Shown here: positions 25,917 through 34,457 of the stretch, piece by piece
How positions within the stretch are numbered: position 1 is the stretch's first letter
Layout: each line of letters starts with the position of its first letter
DNA from: Serratia bockelmannii
Lineage (GTDB): Bacteria; Pseudomonadota; Gammaproteobacteria; Enterobacterales; Enterobacteriaceae
Assembly (NCBI RefSeq): GCF_008011855.1
Contig: NZ_VOUX01000006.1
Location: forward strand, 62,001 to 126,000
DNA: 64,000 nucleotides
Direction of reading: 5' to 3'
Position numbers and translations under genes: made by a program
Notes under the pieces: generated by a model
Seen by the model: the letters and a program-made list of their open reading frames with translations, nothing else
Told to the model about the DNA's origin: nothing
Databases searched by the model: none

Positions 25917-26894
25917 ATGAAGCCTTCTATCGTATTGTACAAAAGCCTGCCCGCCGATCTGCTTGAACGTCTGGAACAGCACTTCACCGTGCACGCCTTC
26001 AACGGCCTGCAGCCGGAGAACCGCGACGAACTGCGCCAGGCGTTGCAGCAGGCCGAAGGGATCATCGGTTCCGGCGGTAAAATTGACGAAGCCTTCCTGC
26101 AGCAGGCGCCCAAACTGCGCGCGGCCTCGACCGTTTCCGTCGGCTACGACAACTTCGACGTCGAGGCGCTCAACGCCCATAACGTGCTGTTGATGCACAC
26201 CCCGACGGTGCTGACCGAAACCGTCGCCGACACCATCATGAGCCTGGTGCTGGCGACCGCGCGCCGGGTGGTGGAAGTGGCGGAGCGGGTGAAGGCCGGC
26301 GAATGGCGCGGCAGCATTGGGCCGGACTGGTTCGGCGTCGACGTGCACCACAAAACCATCGGCATCCTCGGCATGGGCCGCATCGGCCTGGCGCTGGCGC
26401 AGCGCGCGCACTTCGGCTTCGGCATGCCGGTGCTCTACAACGCCCGCCGCACGCACGAAGAGGCGGAGCAACGCTTCAACGCCCGTCGCTGCGATCTGGA
26501 TACCCTGCTGGCCGAGTCGGATTTCGTTTGCATCACGCTGCCGCTGACCGAACAAACCTTCCACATGATCGGCCGCGAACAGCTGGCGAAAATGAAGAAA
26601 AGCGGCATTCTGATCAACGCCGGCCGCGGGCCGGTAGTGGATGAGCAGGCGCTGATCGAAGCGCTGCAAAACGGCGTGATCCACGCCGCCGGGTTGGATG
26701 TGTTCGAGAAAGAGCCGCTGCCGGCCAACTCGCCGCTGCTCAGCATGCCGAACGTGGTGGCGTTGCCGCACATCGGCTCCGCCACCCATGAAACGCGCTA
26801 CGGCATGGCCGCCTGCGCGGTGGATAATTTGATCGCCGCGTTGACCGGCACGGTGAAAGAAAACTGCGTCAACCCGCAGCTGTTGCGGAAATAA
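25917..26894 (+). CDS. ghrB: 2-Ketoaldonate/glyoxylate/hydroxypyruvate reductase
   Basis: A 325-residue D-2-hydroxyacid dehydrogenase very similar to E. coli GhrB (TkrA). The Rossmann motif is [20 protein letters not shown], and the catalytic Arg, Glu and His lie in [19 protein letters not shown] and [11 protein letters not shown]. GhrB reduces glyoxylate, hydroxypyruvate and 2-keto-gluconates. As last gene of the kgu set it probably takes the KguD role, reducing 2-keto-6-phosphogluconate to 6-phosphogluconate. ATG 25917 follows GGAG (25907-25910) and matches the E. coli start MKPS. It ends one base before the convergent small gene. Confidence 0.93.
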   Translation: MKPSIVLYKSLPADLLERLEQHFTVHAFNGLQPENRDELRQALQQAEGIIGSGGKIDEAFLQQAPKLRAASTVSVGYDNFDVEALNAHNVLLMHTPTVLTETVADTIMSLVLATARRVVEVAERVKAGEWRGSIGPDWFGVDVHHKTIGILGMGRIGLALAQRAHFGFGMPVLYNARRTHEEAEQRFNARRCDLDTLLAESDFVCITLPLTEQTFHMIGREQLAKMKKSGILINAGRGPVVDEQALIEALQNGVIHAAGLDVFEKEPLPANSPLLSMPNVVALPHIGSATHETRYGMAACAVDNLIAALTGTVKENCVNPQLLRK

Positions 26895-26895
26895 C

Positions 26896-27048
26896 TCAGC
26901 GCGGCCGGTGGTCTGAGGATAACCGGCCGTGTTGCTCTTCCTGCTGCGGCGCGAACAGCGCCTGCAGCTGATGTTCTTCGGCGAAGTGCTGCAATTCGGC
27001 ATCCTGAATTGCCTGAACGATCTCTTCTCGCCAGTTTTTGTCCGTCAT
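26896..27048 (-). CDS. Small hypothetical protein (50 residues)
   Basis: A 50-residue acidic, helical protein (MTDKNWREEIVQAIQDAELQ...) with Gln/His-rich C-terminal half. It is too short for most gene finders, but ATG 27048 has a perfect Shine-Dalgarno GGAGG at 7 bp spacing, which strongly supports translation. It has no signal peptide or membrane helix. It is convergent with ghrB, whose stop is one base away. The end of its coding sequence contains a hairpin CGGCCGGT/ACCGGCCG (26902-26909 and 26922-26929) that could serve as the ghrB terminator on the other strand. I do not recognise a family. Confidence 0.65.
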   Translation of the reverse strand: MTDKNWREEIVQAIQDAELQHFAEEHQLQALFAPQQEEQHGRLSSDHRPR

Positions 27049-27141
27049 CGCTAACCTCCTTTGATGTTCACCGTTTAATCTGCCGCAGCGCGCGCACAAA
27101 GCCAAGCCGAATCAATCCGAAAACGCTCCGCCCTTCCTCTC

Positions 27142-27171
27142 CTCCTCGAAAAACCCCCGCAGGGAGGAGGC
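27142..27171 (+). promoter_or_regulatory. MalT-like boxes upstream of malS
   Basis: AGGGAGGAGG (27162-27171) matches the MalT box GGGGA(T/G)GAGG in nine of ten bases. CCTCCTC (27142-27148) is its inverted partner with a weaker match. MalT activation of malS is known in E. coli. The spacing to the start codon (74 bp) is plausible. Confidence 0.5.
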
Positions 27172-27244
27172 CATTTTTCCGTCGTTTGCCACACTGGGCG
27201 CTACCCTGCGAGAAAAACGCTTCCTGCCGCGCGTAAGGAGAGCC

Positions 27245-29308
27245 ATGAAACTGTTACCCCTGCCCTTATTGATGCTGCTGTCGCCTTCGGCGCTGGCCAG
27301 CTGGACACTGCCGGGTTTCCCGGCCCTCGACGAAACGGCCGCCGGGCTGTTCACCAGCCAGGCCACGCTGCCCAAAGGCCAGCTGCCGCTGCGCCTGTAT
27401 CAGGATAACCACTGCTGGCAACCGGCGGAGGCGATAAAACTTAACCAGACGCTGTCGCTGCACCCGTGCGGCGCCAACCCGCCGGTCAGCTGGCGGCAGT
27501 TCCGCGCCGGCGACTATCAGGTGCGCGTCGATACGCGCAGCGGCACGCCGACGCTGCAGCTCAGCCTGAGCAGCGTGCCGGAAAGCGCCGCCGTTGCCGT
27601 CCGCAGCTGCCCGCGCTGGAACGGTAAGCCGGTCACGGTCGACGTCACCTCCACCTTCACCGAAGGCGAAACGCTGCGCGATTTCTATTCCGGCCAAACG
27701 GCGCAGGTGAGCCAGGGAAAAATCACGCTGCAGCCCGCCCCCGCCAGCGGCGGCCTGTTGCTGCTGGAATCCGCCGCCACGGCGAAACCGGCGGCGTTCA
27801 GCTGGCATAACGCCACGGTCTACTTCGTGCTGACCGATCGCTTTGAGAACGGCAACCCGGCCAATGACCACAGCTACGGGCGCCGCAGCGACGGCCTGCA
27901 GGAAATAGGCACCTTTCACGGCGGCGATCTGGCCGGCCTGACGCAGAAGCTGGATTATCTGCAGCAGCTCGGCGTCAACGCCTTGTGGATCAGCTCGCCG
28001 CTGGAGCAGATCCACGGCTGGGTCGGCGGCGGCACCCAAGGTGATTTCCCGCATTACGCCTATCACGGCTATTACGCGCTGGACTGGACTCGCCTCGACG
28101 CCAACATGGGCACCGAACAGGAGCTGCGCACGCTGGTCGAGCAGGCGCATCGCCGCGGCATTCGCATTCTGTTCGACGTGGTGGTGAACCACGTCGGCTA
28201 CGCCACGCTGGCGGATATGCAGACGTTCCACTTCGGCTCGCTGTATCTGCAAGGCGCAGAGGTGGAGAAAACCCTGGGGAAAAACTGGAGCGACTGGCGC
28301 CCCGGGCCAGGGCAAAACTGGCACAGCTTCAACGACTACATCAACTTCAGCGACAAGGCGGGCTGGCGCCCATGGTGGGGGAAAAATTGGATCCGCACCG
28401 ACATCGGCGACTATGACGCGCCGGGCTATGACGATCTGACGATGTCACTGGCCTTCCTGCCGGATATCAAAACCGAAGCGCCCGGCGCCAGCGGCCTGCC
28501 GCTGTTCTATCGCCACAAACCCGACACCGCCGCGCGCGACATGCCCGGCGCCACCACCCGCGATTACCTGACCGTCTGGCTCAGCCAGTGGGTGCGCGAT
28601 TACGGCATCGACGGTTTTCGCGTCGATACCGCCAAGCACGTGGAAAAACCGACGCTGGCGCTGTTGAAACAGCGCGCCACGGCGGCATTGGCGGCATGGA
28701 AAGCGGAGCATCCGCAGCAGGCGTTGGATGATGCGCCGTTTTGGATGACTGGCGAGGCCTGGGGCCACGGGGTGATGAAAAGCGACTATTACCAAAACGG
28801 CTTCGACGCGATGATCAACTTCGATTTCCAGGACCAGGCGTCGCAGGCGCTGGGCTGCTTTGCTGACATCGATGCCACCTACCGGCAGATGGCCGAGCGG
28901 CTGCAGGATTTCAACGTGCTGAGCTACCTCTCTTCGCACGACACCCGGCTGTTCTTCGCCAGCGACGCCAAAGGCTCGCTGCCTCGCCAACAGCGGGCGG
29001 CGAACCTGCTGTTGCTGGCGCCGGGCGCGGTGCAGATTTACTACGGCGATGAAAGCGGCCGCCCGCTCGGCCCAACCGGTTCCGATCCGCTGCAGGGTAC
29101 CCGTTCCGACATGAACTGGCGTGAGCTACAGGGGGAAAAAGCCCCGCTGCTGGCCCACTGGCAACGGTTGGGGCAGTTCCGCGCTCGCCACCCGGCGATC
29201 GGCGGCGGCGTGCAAACCCCGCAGGCGCACGCCGCCTATTATGCCTTCAGCCGCCGGCTCGGCGACGATAAGGTGATGGTGGTGTGGGCCGGCGAACGGT
29301 CACAATAA
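27245..29308 (+). CDS. malS: Periplasmic alpha-amylase
   Basis: A 687-residue secreted GH13 alpha-amylase (E. coli MalS 676) cleaving maltodextrins in the periplasm. A signal peptide (about 1-18, ending ALA) is followed by an N-terminal accessory domain with paired cysteines (to about 190) and the catalytic barrel. Visible GH13 regions: DVVVNHVG (region I), GFRVDTAKHVE (region II with nucleophile Asp), GEAWGHG (region III with acid Glu) and LSSHDTR (region IV). ATG 27245 follows TAAGGAGAG. A MalT-like box lies upstream and a 12-bp hairpin follows. It precedes avtA as in E. coli. Confidence 0.96.
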   Translation: MKLLPLPLLMLLSPSALASWTLPGFPALDETAAGLFTSQATLPKGQLPLRLYQDNHCWQPAEAIKLNQTLSLHPCGANPPVSWRQFRAGDYQVRVDTRSGTPTLQLSLSSVPESAAVAVRSCPRWNGKPVTVDVTSTFTEGETLRDFYSGQTAQVSQGKITLQPAPASGGLLLLESAATAKPAAFSWHNATVYFVLTDRFENGNPANDHSYGRRSDGLQEIGTFHGGDLAGLTQKLDYLQQLGVNALWISSPLEQIHGWVGGGTQGDFPHYAYHGYYALDWTRLDANMGTEQELRTLVEQAHRRGIRILFDVVVNHVGYATLADMQTFHFGSLYLQGAEVEKTLGKNWSDWRPGPGQNWHSFNDYINFSDKAGWRPWWGKNWIRTDIGDYDAPGYDDLTMSLAFLPDIKTEAPGASGLPLFYRHKPDTAARDMPGATTRDYLTVWLSQWVRDYGIDGFRVDTAKHVEKPTLALLKQRATAALAAWKAEHPQQALDDAPFWMTGEAWGHGVMKSDYYQNGFDAMINFDFQDQASQALGCFADIDATYRQMAERLQDFNVLSYLSSHDTRLFFASDAKGSLPRQQRAANLLLLAPGAVQIYYGDESGRPLGPTGSDPLQGTRSDMNWRELQGEKAPLLAHWQRLGQFRARHPAIGGGVQTPQAHAAYYAFSRRLGDDKVMVVWAGERSQ

Positions 29309-29327
29309 TCCAGCGTAATATGCTGCT

Positions 29328-29366
29328 AATCGGCCAATGAGCGAAGTTTGTGCCCATTGGCCGATT
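29328..29366 (+). terminator. Hairpin terminator between malS and avtA
   Basis: AATCGGCCAATG (29328-29339) and CATTGGCCGATT (29355-29366) form a perfect 12-bp stem with a 15-nt loop, ending in ATTTGT. The T tract is short, so termination may be partial. Confidence 0.6.
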
Positions 29367-29443
29367 TGTCGGCCGCATTGCAGCGGGATTTGTCTGGCGG
29401 TATGGTGGGTGATTACCTGCTAAGAAACAGTACTGCTGCACCT

Positions 29444-30694
29444 ATGACTTTCTCACTTTTCGGCGAAAAATTTACTCGTTATGCGGGCATTACCCGTTTG
29501 ATGGACGACCTGAACGAAGGCCTGCGCACCCCCGGTGCCATCATGCTCGGCGGCGGCAATCCGGCGCAGATCCCAGAGATGGAAGCCTACTTCACACAGC
29601 TGTGCCAGGAGATGCTCGACCAGGGCAAACTGACCGAGGCGCTGTGCAACTACGACGGCCCGCAAGGCAAGGACGCGCTGCTGAAAGCGCTGGCCAATCT
29701 GCTGCGCGACGAGCTCGGCTGGGAGATTTCGCCACAGAATATTGCACTGACTAACGGCAGCCAAAGCGCGTTTTTCTACTTGTTCAACCTGTTCGCCGGC
29801 CGCTACGCCGACGGTTCGCGCCGCCGCGTGCTGTTCCCATTGGCGCCGGAATATATCGGCTATGCCGACGCCGGGCTGGACGAAGGGCTGTTCGTCTCCG
29901 CCAAACCGAACATCGAGCTGCTGCCGGACGGCCAGTTCAAGTATCACGTCGATTTCGAACATCTCACCATCGGCGATGACATCGGCATGATCTGCGTTTC
30001 ACGGCCGACCAACCCGACCGGCAACGTGATCACCGACGAAGAGCTGATGAAGCTCGACCTGCTGGCGCAGCAGCGTGATATTCCGCTGGTGATCGACAAC
30101 GCCTACGGCGTGCCGTTCCCCGGCATCATCTTCAGCGACGCCACGCCGCTGTGGAACCCGAACACCATCCTGTGCATGAGCCTGTCCAAGCTCGGCCTGC
30201 CGGGCTCGCGCTGCGGCATCGTGATCGCCGACGAGAAGGTGATCACCGCGCTAACCAACATGAACGGCATCATCAGCCTGTCGCCAGGCAGCATGGGGCC
30301 GGCGATGGCGACGGAAATGATCGCGCGCGGCGATCTGCTGCGCCTGTCGAACGAGGTCATTCGCCCGTTCTACAAACAGCGCGTCGAGCACACCATCGAG
30401 ATTATTCGCCGCTACCTGTCGCCGGAGCGCTGCCTGATCCACAAACCGGAAGGGGCTATCTTCCTCTGGCTGTGGTTCAAGGATCTGCCGATCACCACCG
30501 AAGTGCTGTATCAGCGCCTGAAAAAGCGCGGCGTGCTGATGGTGCCGGGCCACTACTTCTTCCCGGGGTTGGAGCACGACTGGCCGCACACCCACCAGTG
30601 CATGCGCATGAACTACGTGCCCGATCCGGAGAAAATCGAGCGCGGCGTGGCTATTCTGGCGGAAGAGATCGAGCGCGCACATCAGAAAGGCTAA
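29444..30694 (+). CDS. avtA: Valine--pyruvate aminotransferase
   Basis: A PLP-dependent aminotransferase converting pyruvate and valine to alanine and 2-ketoisovalerate. The 416-residue product matches E. coli AvtA (417) throughout, including GGGNPAQIPEM, ALTNGSQSAFFYLFNLF, the PLP Asp/Tyr region DNAYGVPFPG and the PLP lysine in CMSLSKLGLPGSRCG. ATG 29444 matches the E. coli start; the Shine-Dalgarno is weak. An in-frame ATG at 29402 would add 14 residues. A distinct start site beyond the malS hairpin is likely but was not identified. Confidence 0.95.
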   Translation: MTFSLFGEKFTRYAGITRLMDDLNEGLRTPGAIMLGGGNPAQIPEMEAYFTQLCQEMLDQGKLTEALCNYDGPQGKDALLKALANLLRDELGWEISPQNIALTNGSQSAFFYLFNLFAGRYADGSRRRVLFPLAPEYIGYADAGLDEGLFVSAKPNIELLPDGQFKYHVDFEHLTIGDDIGMICVSRPTNPTGNVITDEELMKLDLLAQQRDIPLVIDNAYGVPFPGIIFSDATPLWNPNTILCMSLSKLGLPGSRCGIVIADEKVITALTNMNGIISLSPGSMGPAMATEMIARGDLLRLSNEVIRPFYKQRVEHTIEIIRRYLSPERCLIHKPEGAIFLWLWFKDLPITTEVLYQRLKKRGVLMVPGHYFFPGLEHDWPHTHQCMRMNYVPDPEKIERGVAILAEEIERAHQKG

Positions 30695-30711
30695 CGCCGA
30701 CTGATTGAAAA

Positions 30712-30752
30712 TTGACCGACAAAGATATACGATGCATATATCGTATATCTTT
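30712..30752 (+). promoter_or_regulatory. Promoter and operator of the toxin-antitoxin pair
   Basis: A perfect 12-bp inverted repeat, AAAGATATACGA (30721-30732) and TCGTATATCTTT (30741-30752), surrounds an 8-bp spacer. It overlaps a promoter with TTGACC at 30712-30717 and CATATA at 30735-30740 (17-bp spacer). This is the expected arrangement for autorepression by a ribbon-helix-helix antitoxin. Confidence 0.75.
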
Positions 30753-30767
30753 TTTGGAGGGCCAACG

Positions 30768-30989
30768 ATGACTCGCATCGTGATCGATTTACCTGAAGAA
30801 GACCTGCGGCAGCTCGATAATCTGAAAAATATCCGCCACGTTCCGCGGGCCGAGATCATTCGTCAAGCAGTCTCCCGCTATCTGACGGAGAACCACGTGG
30901 AAGATCCCAGCAACGCTTTCGGGCTCTGGTCCGGGGCGATGGGAGATGGCGTGGAGTACGAAAATCGTCAGCGCGAGGAGTGGGAATAA
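30768..30989 (+). CDS. Ribbon-helix-helix antitoxin
   Basis: A 73-residue CopG/RHH-type antitoxin. The N-terminal beta strand and helices are MTRIVIDLPEEDLRQLDNL and VPRAEIIRQAVSRYL (DNA binding and dimerisation). The acidic C-terminal tail ends NRQREEWE and would cap the toxin active site. GGAGG (30756-30760) precedes ATG 30768. Its TAA shares a base with the toxin ATG (TAATG), so the two are translationally coupled. It probably represses its own promoter through the inverted repeat upstream. Confidence 0.88.
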   Translation: MTRIVIDLPEEDLRQLDNLKNIRHVPRAEIIRQAVSRYLTENHVEDPSNAFGLWSGAMGDGVEYENRQREEWE

Positions 30990-31369
30990 TGGTGGCTCAA
31001 CGGGCGTTATTCGACACCAATATCCTGATCGATTATCTCAACGGCATTCCTCAAGCCAGGGACGTTCTGGTCGAGTATCACATCAATCCGGCCATCAGCG
31101 CCATCACCTGGATGGAAGTGATGGTAGGTGCTAAAAAACAGGGTCCGGCACTGGAGCTGAAAACACGTCAGTTTTTAGGGCAATTTCTGCTGCTGCCTAT
31201 TACCGATGAAGTCGCTGAACGCGCCGTAGAACTGCGCCACTCACAGCATGTGAAACTGCCAGACGCCATTATCTGGGCCACAGCGCAGGTGGGATTCCGG
31301 ATGCTCATCTCCCGCAACCCCAAAGATTTCGGCACTGACAATGGCGTGTTGATGCCTTATCGGCTGTAG
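30989..31369 (+). CDS. vapC: PIN-domain toxin (VapC family)
   Basis: A 126-residue PIN-domain ribonuclease toxin. The conserved acidic residues are visible: Asp in LFDTNILIDYLNG, Glu in TWMEVMVGAKK and Asp in VKLPDAIIWATAQ, followed by SRNPKDFG. VapC toxins cleave tRNA or rRNA; the target here is unknown. The start is the ATG overlapping the antitoxin stop; a GTG at 30980 would add three residues. The pair sits between avtA and yidE, regions that are far apart in E. coli, and is a likely mobile insertion, although codon use is not strikingly foreign. Confidence 0.88.
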   Translation: MVAQRALFDTNILIDYLNGIPQARDVLVEYHINPAISAITWMEVMVGAKKQGPALELKTRQFLGQFLLLPITDEVAERAVELRHSQHVKLPDAIIWATAQVGFRMLISRNPKDFGTDNGVLMPYRL

Positions 31370-31379
31370 ACGATCCGCA

Positions 31380-33038
31380 CTACAACGTCCAGAACAGCAC
31401 CGCCAGCAGCTGCGGCGACATGATGCGCAGGAACATCGCCAACGGATACACGGTGGCGTAAGACAGCGCGGCGGCGCCGCTGGTGGGATGCAGACCGTTG
31501 GCGAAGGCCAGCGCCGGCGGATCGGTCATCGATCCCGCCAGCATGCCGGACAGCGTCAGGTAGTTCATCTTGCCCACCGTGCGTGCCAGAATACCGACGC
31601 TCAGCAGCGGAATGGCGGTGATTAACGCGCCATAACCAATCCATGTCAGCCCCTCGCCGTGCAGCAACGTATCGATAAAATTGCCGCCCGATTTCAAACC
31701 GACCACCGCCAGAAACAGCACGATGCCCAGTTCGCGCAGCGCCAGGTTGGCGCTCGGCGGCATAAACCAATACAGCTTGCCGATACTGCCGATGCGCCCC
31801 AGGATCAGCGCCGCCACCAACGGCCCGCCGGCCAGCCCCAGCCGCAATGCCGCCGGGAAGCCGGGCACGAACAGCGGAATGGAGCCCAGCAGCACCCCGA
31901 GACCGATGCCGATAAAGACCGGCAGCATCTGCACCTGCTGCAGTTTTTGTTGGGCGTTGCCGACGATTGCCGTCACCGCGTCGATGGCCTCCGGCCGGCC
32001 GACCAGGTTGAGAATGTCGCCGAACTGCAGCGTCACGTTGCTGCCGGCCACCAGCTCCACGCCGGCGCGGTTGAGGCGTGAAATCACCACGTCATACTTC
32101 TGCTTCAGGTTCAGCTCGCGGATTTTCTTGCCCAGCACCTGCTCGTTGGTCACCACCGCCCTCACCACCTGCAGCGCGGTGCCGCGCGTCGACAGCGAAG
32201 CGTCCACCTCTTCGCCGATCACCAGCCGGGCATTTTCCAGATCTTCCCGTTTGCCCACCAGGTGCAGATAGTCGCCAAGCTCCAGCCGTTCGTGGGGCGC
32301 CGGCACCATCAGCAGCTCCCCGCGCTTGAGGCGCGAACAGACGATCGCTTCACCGTTGAGCAGCGGTACGCTTTTGATCGCCATGCCCTGCAGGTTGGGG
32401 TTACGCACCGCCACGTTCATGGCGTGCAGCAGCTCGCGCTGATTGCCCAGGCCGTTTTCAAACGCCTGCGCCTCGCGATCGATGTTGATGCGGAAAACCA
32501 ATCGGATCAGCCACATCACCAGCAAGATGCCGCAAATGCCGAACGGGTAGGCCATGGCGTAGCCCATCCCCATGCCGTCCACCAACGCCGGATCGGAACC
32601 GAGATCGGTCAGGATTTGTTGACCGGCGCCCAGCGCCGGGGTGTTGGTGACCGCGCCGGAGAACACGCCGAGGATGATCGGCAGCGGCACGTCGAACAGC
32701 TTGTGCACCGCCGCCGCCACGACACCGCCGGTCAGCACCAGCAGCACCGCGAAGGCGTTGAGGCGCAGACCGGAGACGCGCAGCGAAGAGAAGAAACCGG
32801 GGCCGACCTGGATGCCGATGGTGTAGACGAACAGGATCAGGCCAAACTCCTGGATAAAGTGCAGCATGTCCCCGTTCAGGCTGATTTGCCCGCTCTGGGC
32901 AAAGTGCCCGACCAGGATACCGCCGAACAGCACGCCGCCGATGCCCAGCCCGACGCCGTACAGCTTCCAGTTCCCCATCCACAGCCCAATGACGGCCGCC
33001 AGCGCCAACATGCTGACGGTCAGGGCGATATCGCTCAT
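31380..33038 (-). CDS. yidE: Putative transporter YidE (AAE family)
   Basis: A 552-residue inner-membrane protein of the aspartate:alanine exchanger family, nearly identical in length to E. coli YidE (553). Two blocks of hydrophobic helices flank a cytoplasmic region with two RCK_C (TrkA-C) domains (about 190-370; [13 protein letters not shown] and [13 protein letters not shown]). Repeated motifs [14 protein letters not shown] and [14 protein letters not shown], and [13 protein letters not shown] and [14 protein letters not shown], show the internal duplication. The substrate is unknown. It lies next to ibpB as in E. coli. Confidence 0.93.
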   Translation of the reverse strand: MSDIALTVSMLALAAVIGLWMGNWKLYGVGLGIGGVLFGGILVGHFAQSGQISLNGDMLHFIQEFGLILFVYTIGIQVGPGFFSSLRVSGLRLNAFAVLLVLTGGVVAAAVHKLFDVPLPIILGVFSGAVTNTPALGAGQQILTDLGSDPALVDGMGMGYAMAYPFGICGILLVMWLIRLVFRINIDREAQAFENGLGNQRELLHAMNVAVRNPNLQGMAIKSVPLLNGEAIVCSRLKRGELLMVPAPHERLELGDYLHLVGKREDLENARLVIGEEVDASLSTRGTALQVVRAVVTNEQVLGKKIRELNLKQKYDVVISRLNRAGVELVAGSNVTLQFGDILNLVGRPEAIDAVTAIVGNAQQKLQQVQMLPVFIGIGLGVLLGSIPLFVPGFPAALRLGLAGGPLVAALILGRIGSIGKLYWFMPPSANLALRELGIVLFLAVVGLKSGGNFIDTLLHGEGLTWIGYGALITAIPLLSVGILARTVGKMNYLTLSGMLAGSMTDPPALAFANGLHPTSGAAALSYATVYPLAMFLRIMSPQLLAVLFWTL

Positions 33039-33150
33039 AGGTCACTTCCTTGCCAAAGTTGAATCGGGAATTTGCGGACAAAGACACACAGTTAACAAGG
33101 ATTATGACATCGGACCGTCGGGGGGACTGTGGCGTGCGCCACATAACGCA

Positions 33151-33180
33151 ACGGGGGAGACCCGTCTGGATCTCCCCCGT
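33151..33180 (-). terminator. Hairpin at the end of ibpAB
   Basis: ACGGGGGAGA (33151-33160) and TCTCCCCCGT (33171-33180) form a perfect 10-bp stem just downstream of ibpB. The T tract is poor, so the call rests on stem strength and position. Confidence 0.6.
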
Positions 33181-33205
33181 ATGATGATGACCGTTTTTCA
33201 GTCGG

Positions 33206-33634
33206 TTATTTCGCTTCCAGCTCCGGCGTCGCACCGATGGCGATGCGCTGAGGCTGCAAGGCTTCCGGCACCTGACGCACCAGATCGATGTGCAGCAGGC
33301 CGTTTTCAAATTTGGCCTCGGACACCTGCAGATGCTCCGCCAGGGTGAAGGTCAACTGAAACTCTTTGCACACCAGGCCCTGGTGCAGGTATTCGACCTG
33401 TTTTTCCGGCGGCGTGGGTTTACCGCTGACGGTCAGCCGCGGCCCTTCCACTTCGATATTCAGTTCGCTCTGCCGGAAACCGGCCAGCGCCAGAGAAATG
33501 CGGTAATGATTGTCATCACTTTTCTCGATGTTATACGGCGGGAACCCCTGAGGTTCCTGGCCGCCCATTGAACTGGCCAATTTATCAAAACCAATCCATT
33601 GACGCAGAAGCGGGGATAAATCGTAATTACGCAT
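33206..33634 (-). CDS. ibpB: Small heat-shock chaperone IbpB
   Basis: A 142-residue alpha-crystallin-type chaperone that associates with aggregated proteins together with IbpA. The N-terminal arm is [19 protein letters not shown], followed by the central alpha-crystallin domain (about 35-125) and a C-terminal tail containing QRIAIG, the I-x-I anchoring motif. ATG 33634 follows AAGGAG; a longer frame to 33652 begins inside the leader. It is the second gene of ibpA-ibpB, about 100 bp after ibpA, with its own structured leader. Confidence 0.95.
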   Translation of the reverse strand: MRNYDLSPLLRQWIGFDKLASSMGGQEPQGFPPYNIEKSDDNHYRISLALAGFRQSELNIEVEGPRLTVSGKPTPPEKQVEYLHQGLVCKEFQLTFTLAEHLQVSEAKFENGLLHIDLVRQVPEALQPQRIAIGATPELEAK

Positions 33635-33734
33635 AGGAACAACTCCTTTCATTAAGCGAGATGTGTTTATTCAGCCCCCTGACGGCAGGCTAGGTATTAT
33701 TTACCGGCAGCGTACCTGCCGGAAAAACAGAAAT
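33635..33734 (-). promoter_or_regulatory. ibpB leader with thermometer-like element and hairpin
   Basis: The ibpA-ibpB gap contains a stem CCGGCAG/CTGCCGG (33704-33710 and 33716-33722) and, 21 nt before the ibpB ATG, the sequence CTCGCT (complement of 33655-33660) followed by AAGGAG. The same CTCGCT-to-Shine-Dalgarno arrangement occurs before ibpA, suggesting ROSE-like heat control of translation. The fold is inferred. Confidence 0.5.
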
Positions 33735-34148
33735 TTATTTAATTTCGATACGGCGCGGTTTTAATGTTTCCGGCACGATGCGTTGCATGTCGATATACAA
33801 CAGGCCATTCTCCAGTTTGGCACCTTTAATTTGGATATGTTCGGCCAGCTGGAATTTACGCTCGAAATTACGCTCGGCGATGCCCTGATATAAGTAGGTT
33901 TTTTCTGCCGGTTCGTTATTGTGCGCACCGCGAACAATCAGCAGATTATCTTGCGTGGTGATCTCCAGCTCCTGCTCGGCAAACCCGGCTACCGCAATGG
34001 CGATGCGATAATGATTTTCGTCCACCAGCTCGACATTATAAGGGGGATAGCCGCCGTTACCCTGACTCTGGCCGGCCTCCAGCGCGTTGAACAGGCGATC
34101 GAAACCAATGGCGGAACGGTATAGCGGGGAAAGATCAAAATTACGCAT
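33735..34148 (-). CDS. ibpA: Small heat-shock chaperone IbpA
   Basis: A 137-residue alpha-crystallin-type chaperone, the same length as E. coli IbpA. It binds heat-denatured proteins and prepares them for DnaK/ClpB. It has the N-terminal arm [18 protein letters not shown], the core domain with [23 protein letters not shown], and a C-terminal IEI motif (RRIEIK). ATG 34148 has AGGAGG inside a predicted thermometer hairpin. A sigma-32 promoter lies about 120 bp upstream. First gene of ibpAB. Confidence 0.97.
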   Translation of the reverse strand: MRNFDLSPLYRSAIGFDRLFNALEAGQSQGNGGYPPYNVELVDENHYRIAIAVAGFAEQELEITTQDNLLIVRGAHNNEPAEKTYLYQGIAERNFERKFQLAEHIQIKGAKLENGLLYIDMQRIVPETLKPRRIEIK

Positions 34149-34180
34149 AAAACAGCCTCCTAAGGCACTTCAGCGAGGTT
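34149..34180 (-). promoter_or_regulatory. ROSE-like RNA thermometer before ibpA
   Basis: In the minus-strand leader, ACCTC (complement of 34175-34179) can pair with the Shine-Dalgarno GGAGG (complement of 34156-34160), hiding the ribosome site at low temperature. CTCGCT (complement of 34172-34177) resembles the UUGCU-type ROSE box. ibpA thermometers are established in E. coli; the fold here is by eye. Confidence 0.6.
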
Positions 34181-34265
34181 GAAATAAATACGCCTTCCAC
34201 TCTGGACAGGCTAATTAAGCCAGAATTCCCTTACGGCAAATTCTCAATCCGGCTCTGATGATAAA

Positions 34266-34292
34266 ATGGGGGTTGCTTTCATCAATTCAACA
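34266..34292 (-). promoter_or_regulatory. Sigma-32 promoter of ibpAB
   Basis: On the minus strand: GTTGAA (34291-34286), a 14-bp spacer, then CCCCCAT (34272-34266). This matches the heat-shock sigma-32 consensus (CTTGAA / CCCCAT). It leaves a leader of about 110 nt. Confidence 0.8.
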
Positions 34293-34457
34293 GGCGAGGA
34301 TCAAAAAAAGCGCATTTCGGTTAGGTGAAAGTTTTTTTACCACTTACACTAAAGTGAGAGAGCCGCCACAGAGCGGGATTTTGCTTCTTTTAAAGCAGCA
34401 ACAGGATGTTATAAATCAGCTTAATTTAGGGGCACAGCAACCCTGCAGGATGGATTA
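34293..34457. other. ibpA-yidQ divergent gap
   Basis: An AT-rich stretch with no gene. A small inverted repeat CACTT/AAGTG lies around 34341-34355. A promoter for yidQ was not identified with confidence. Confidence 0.35.
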
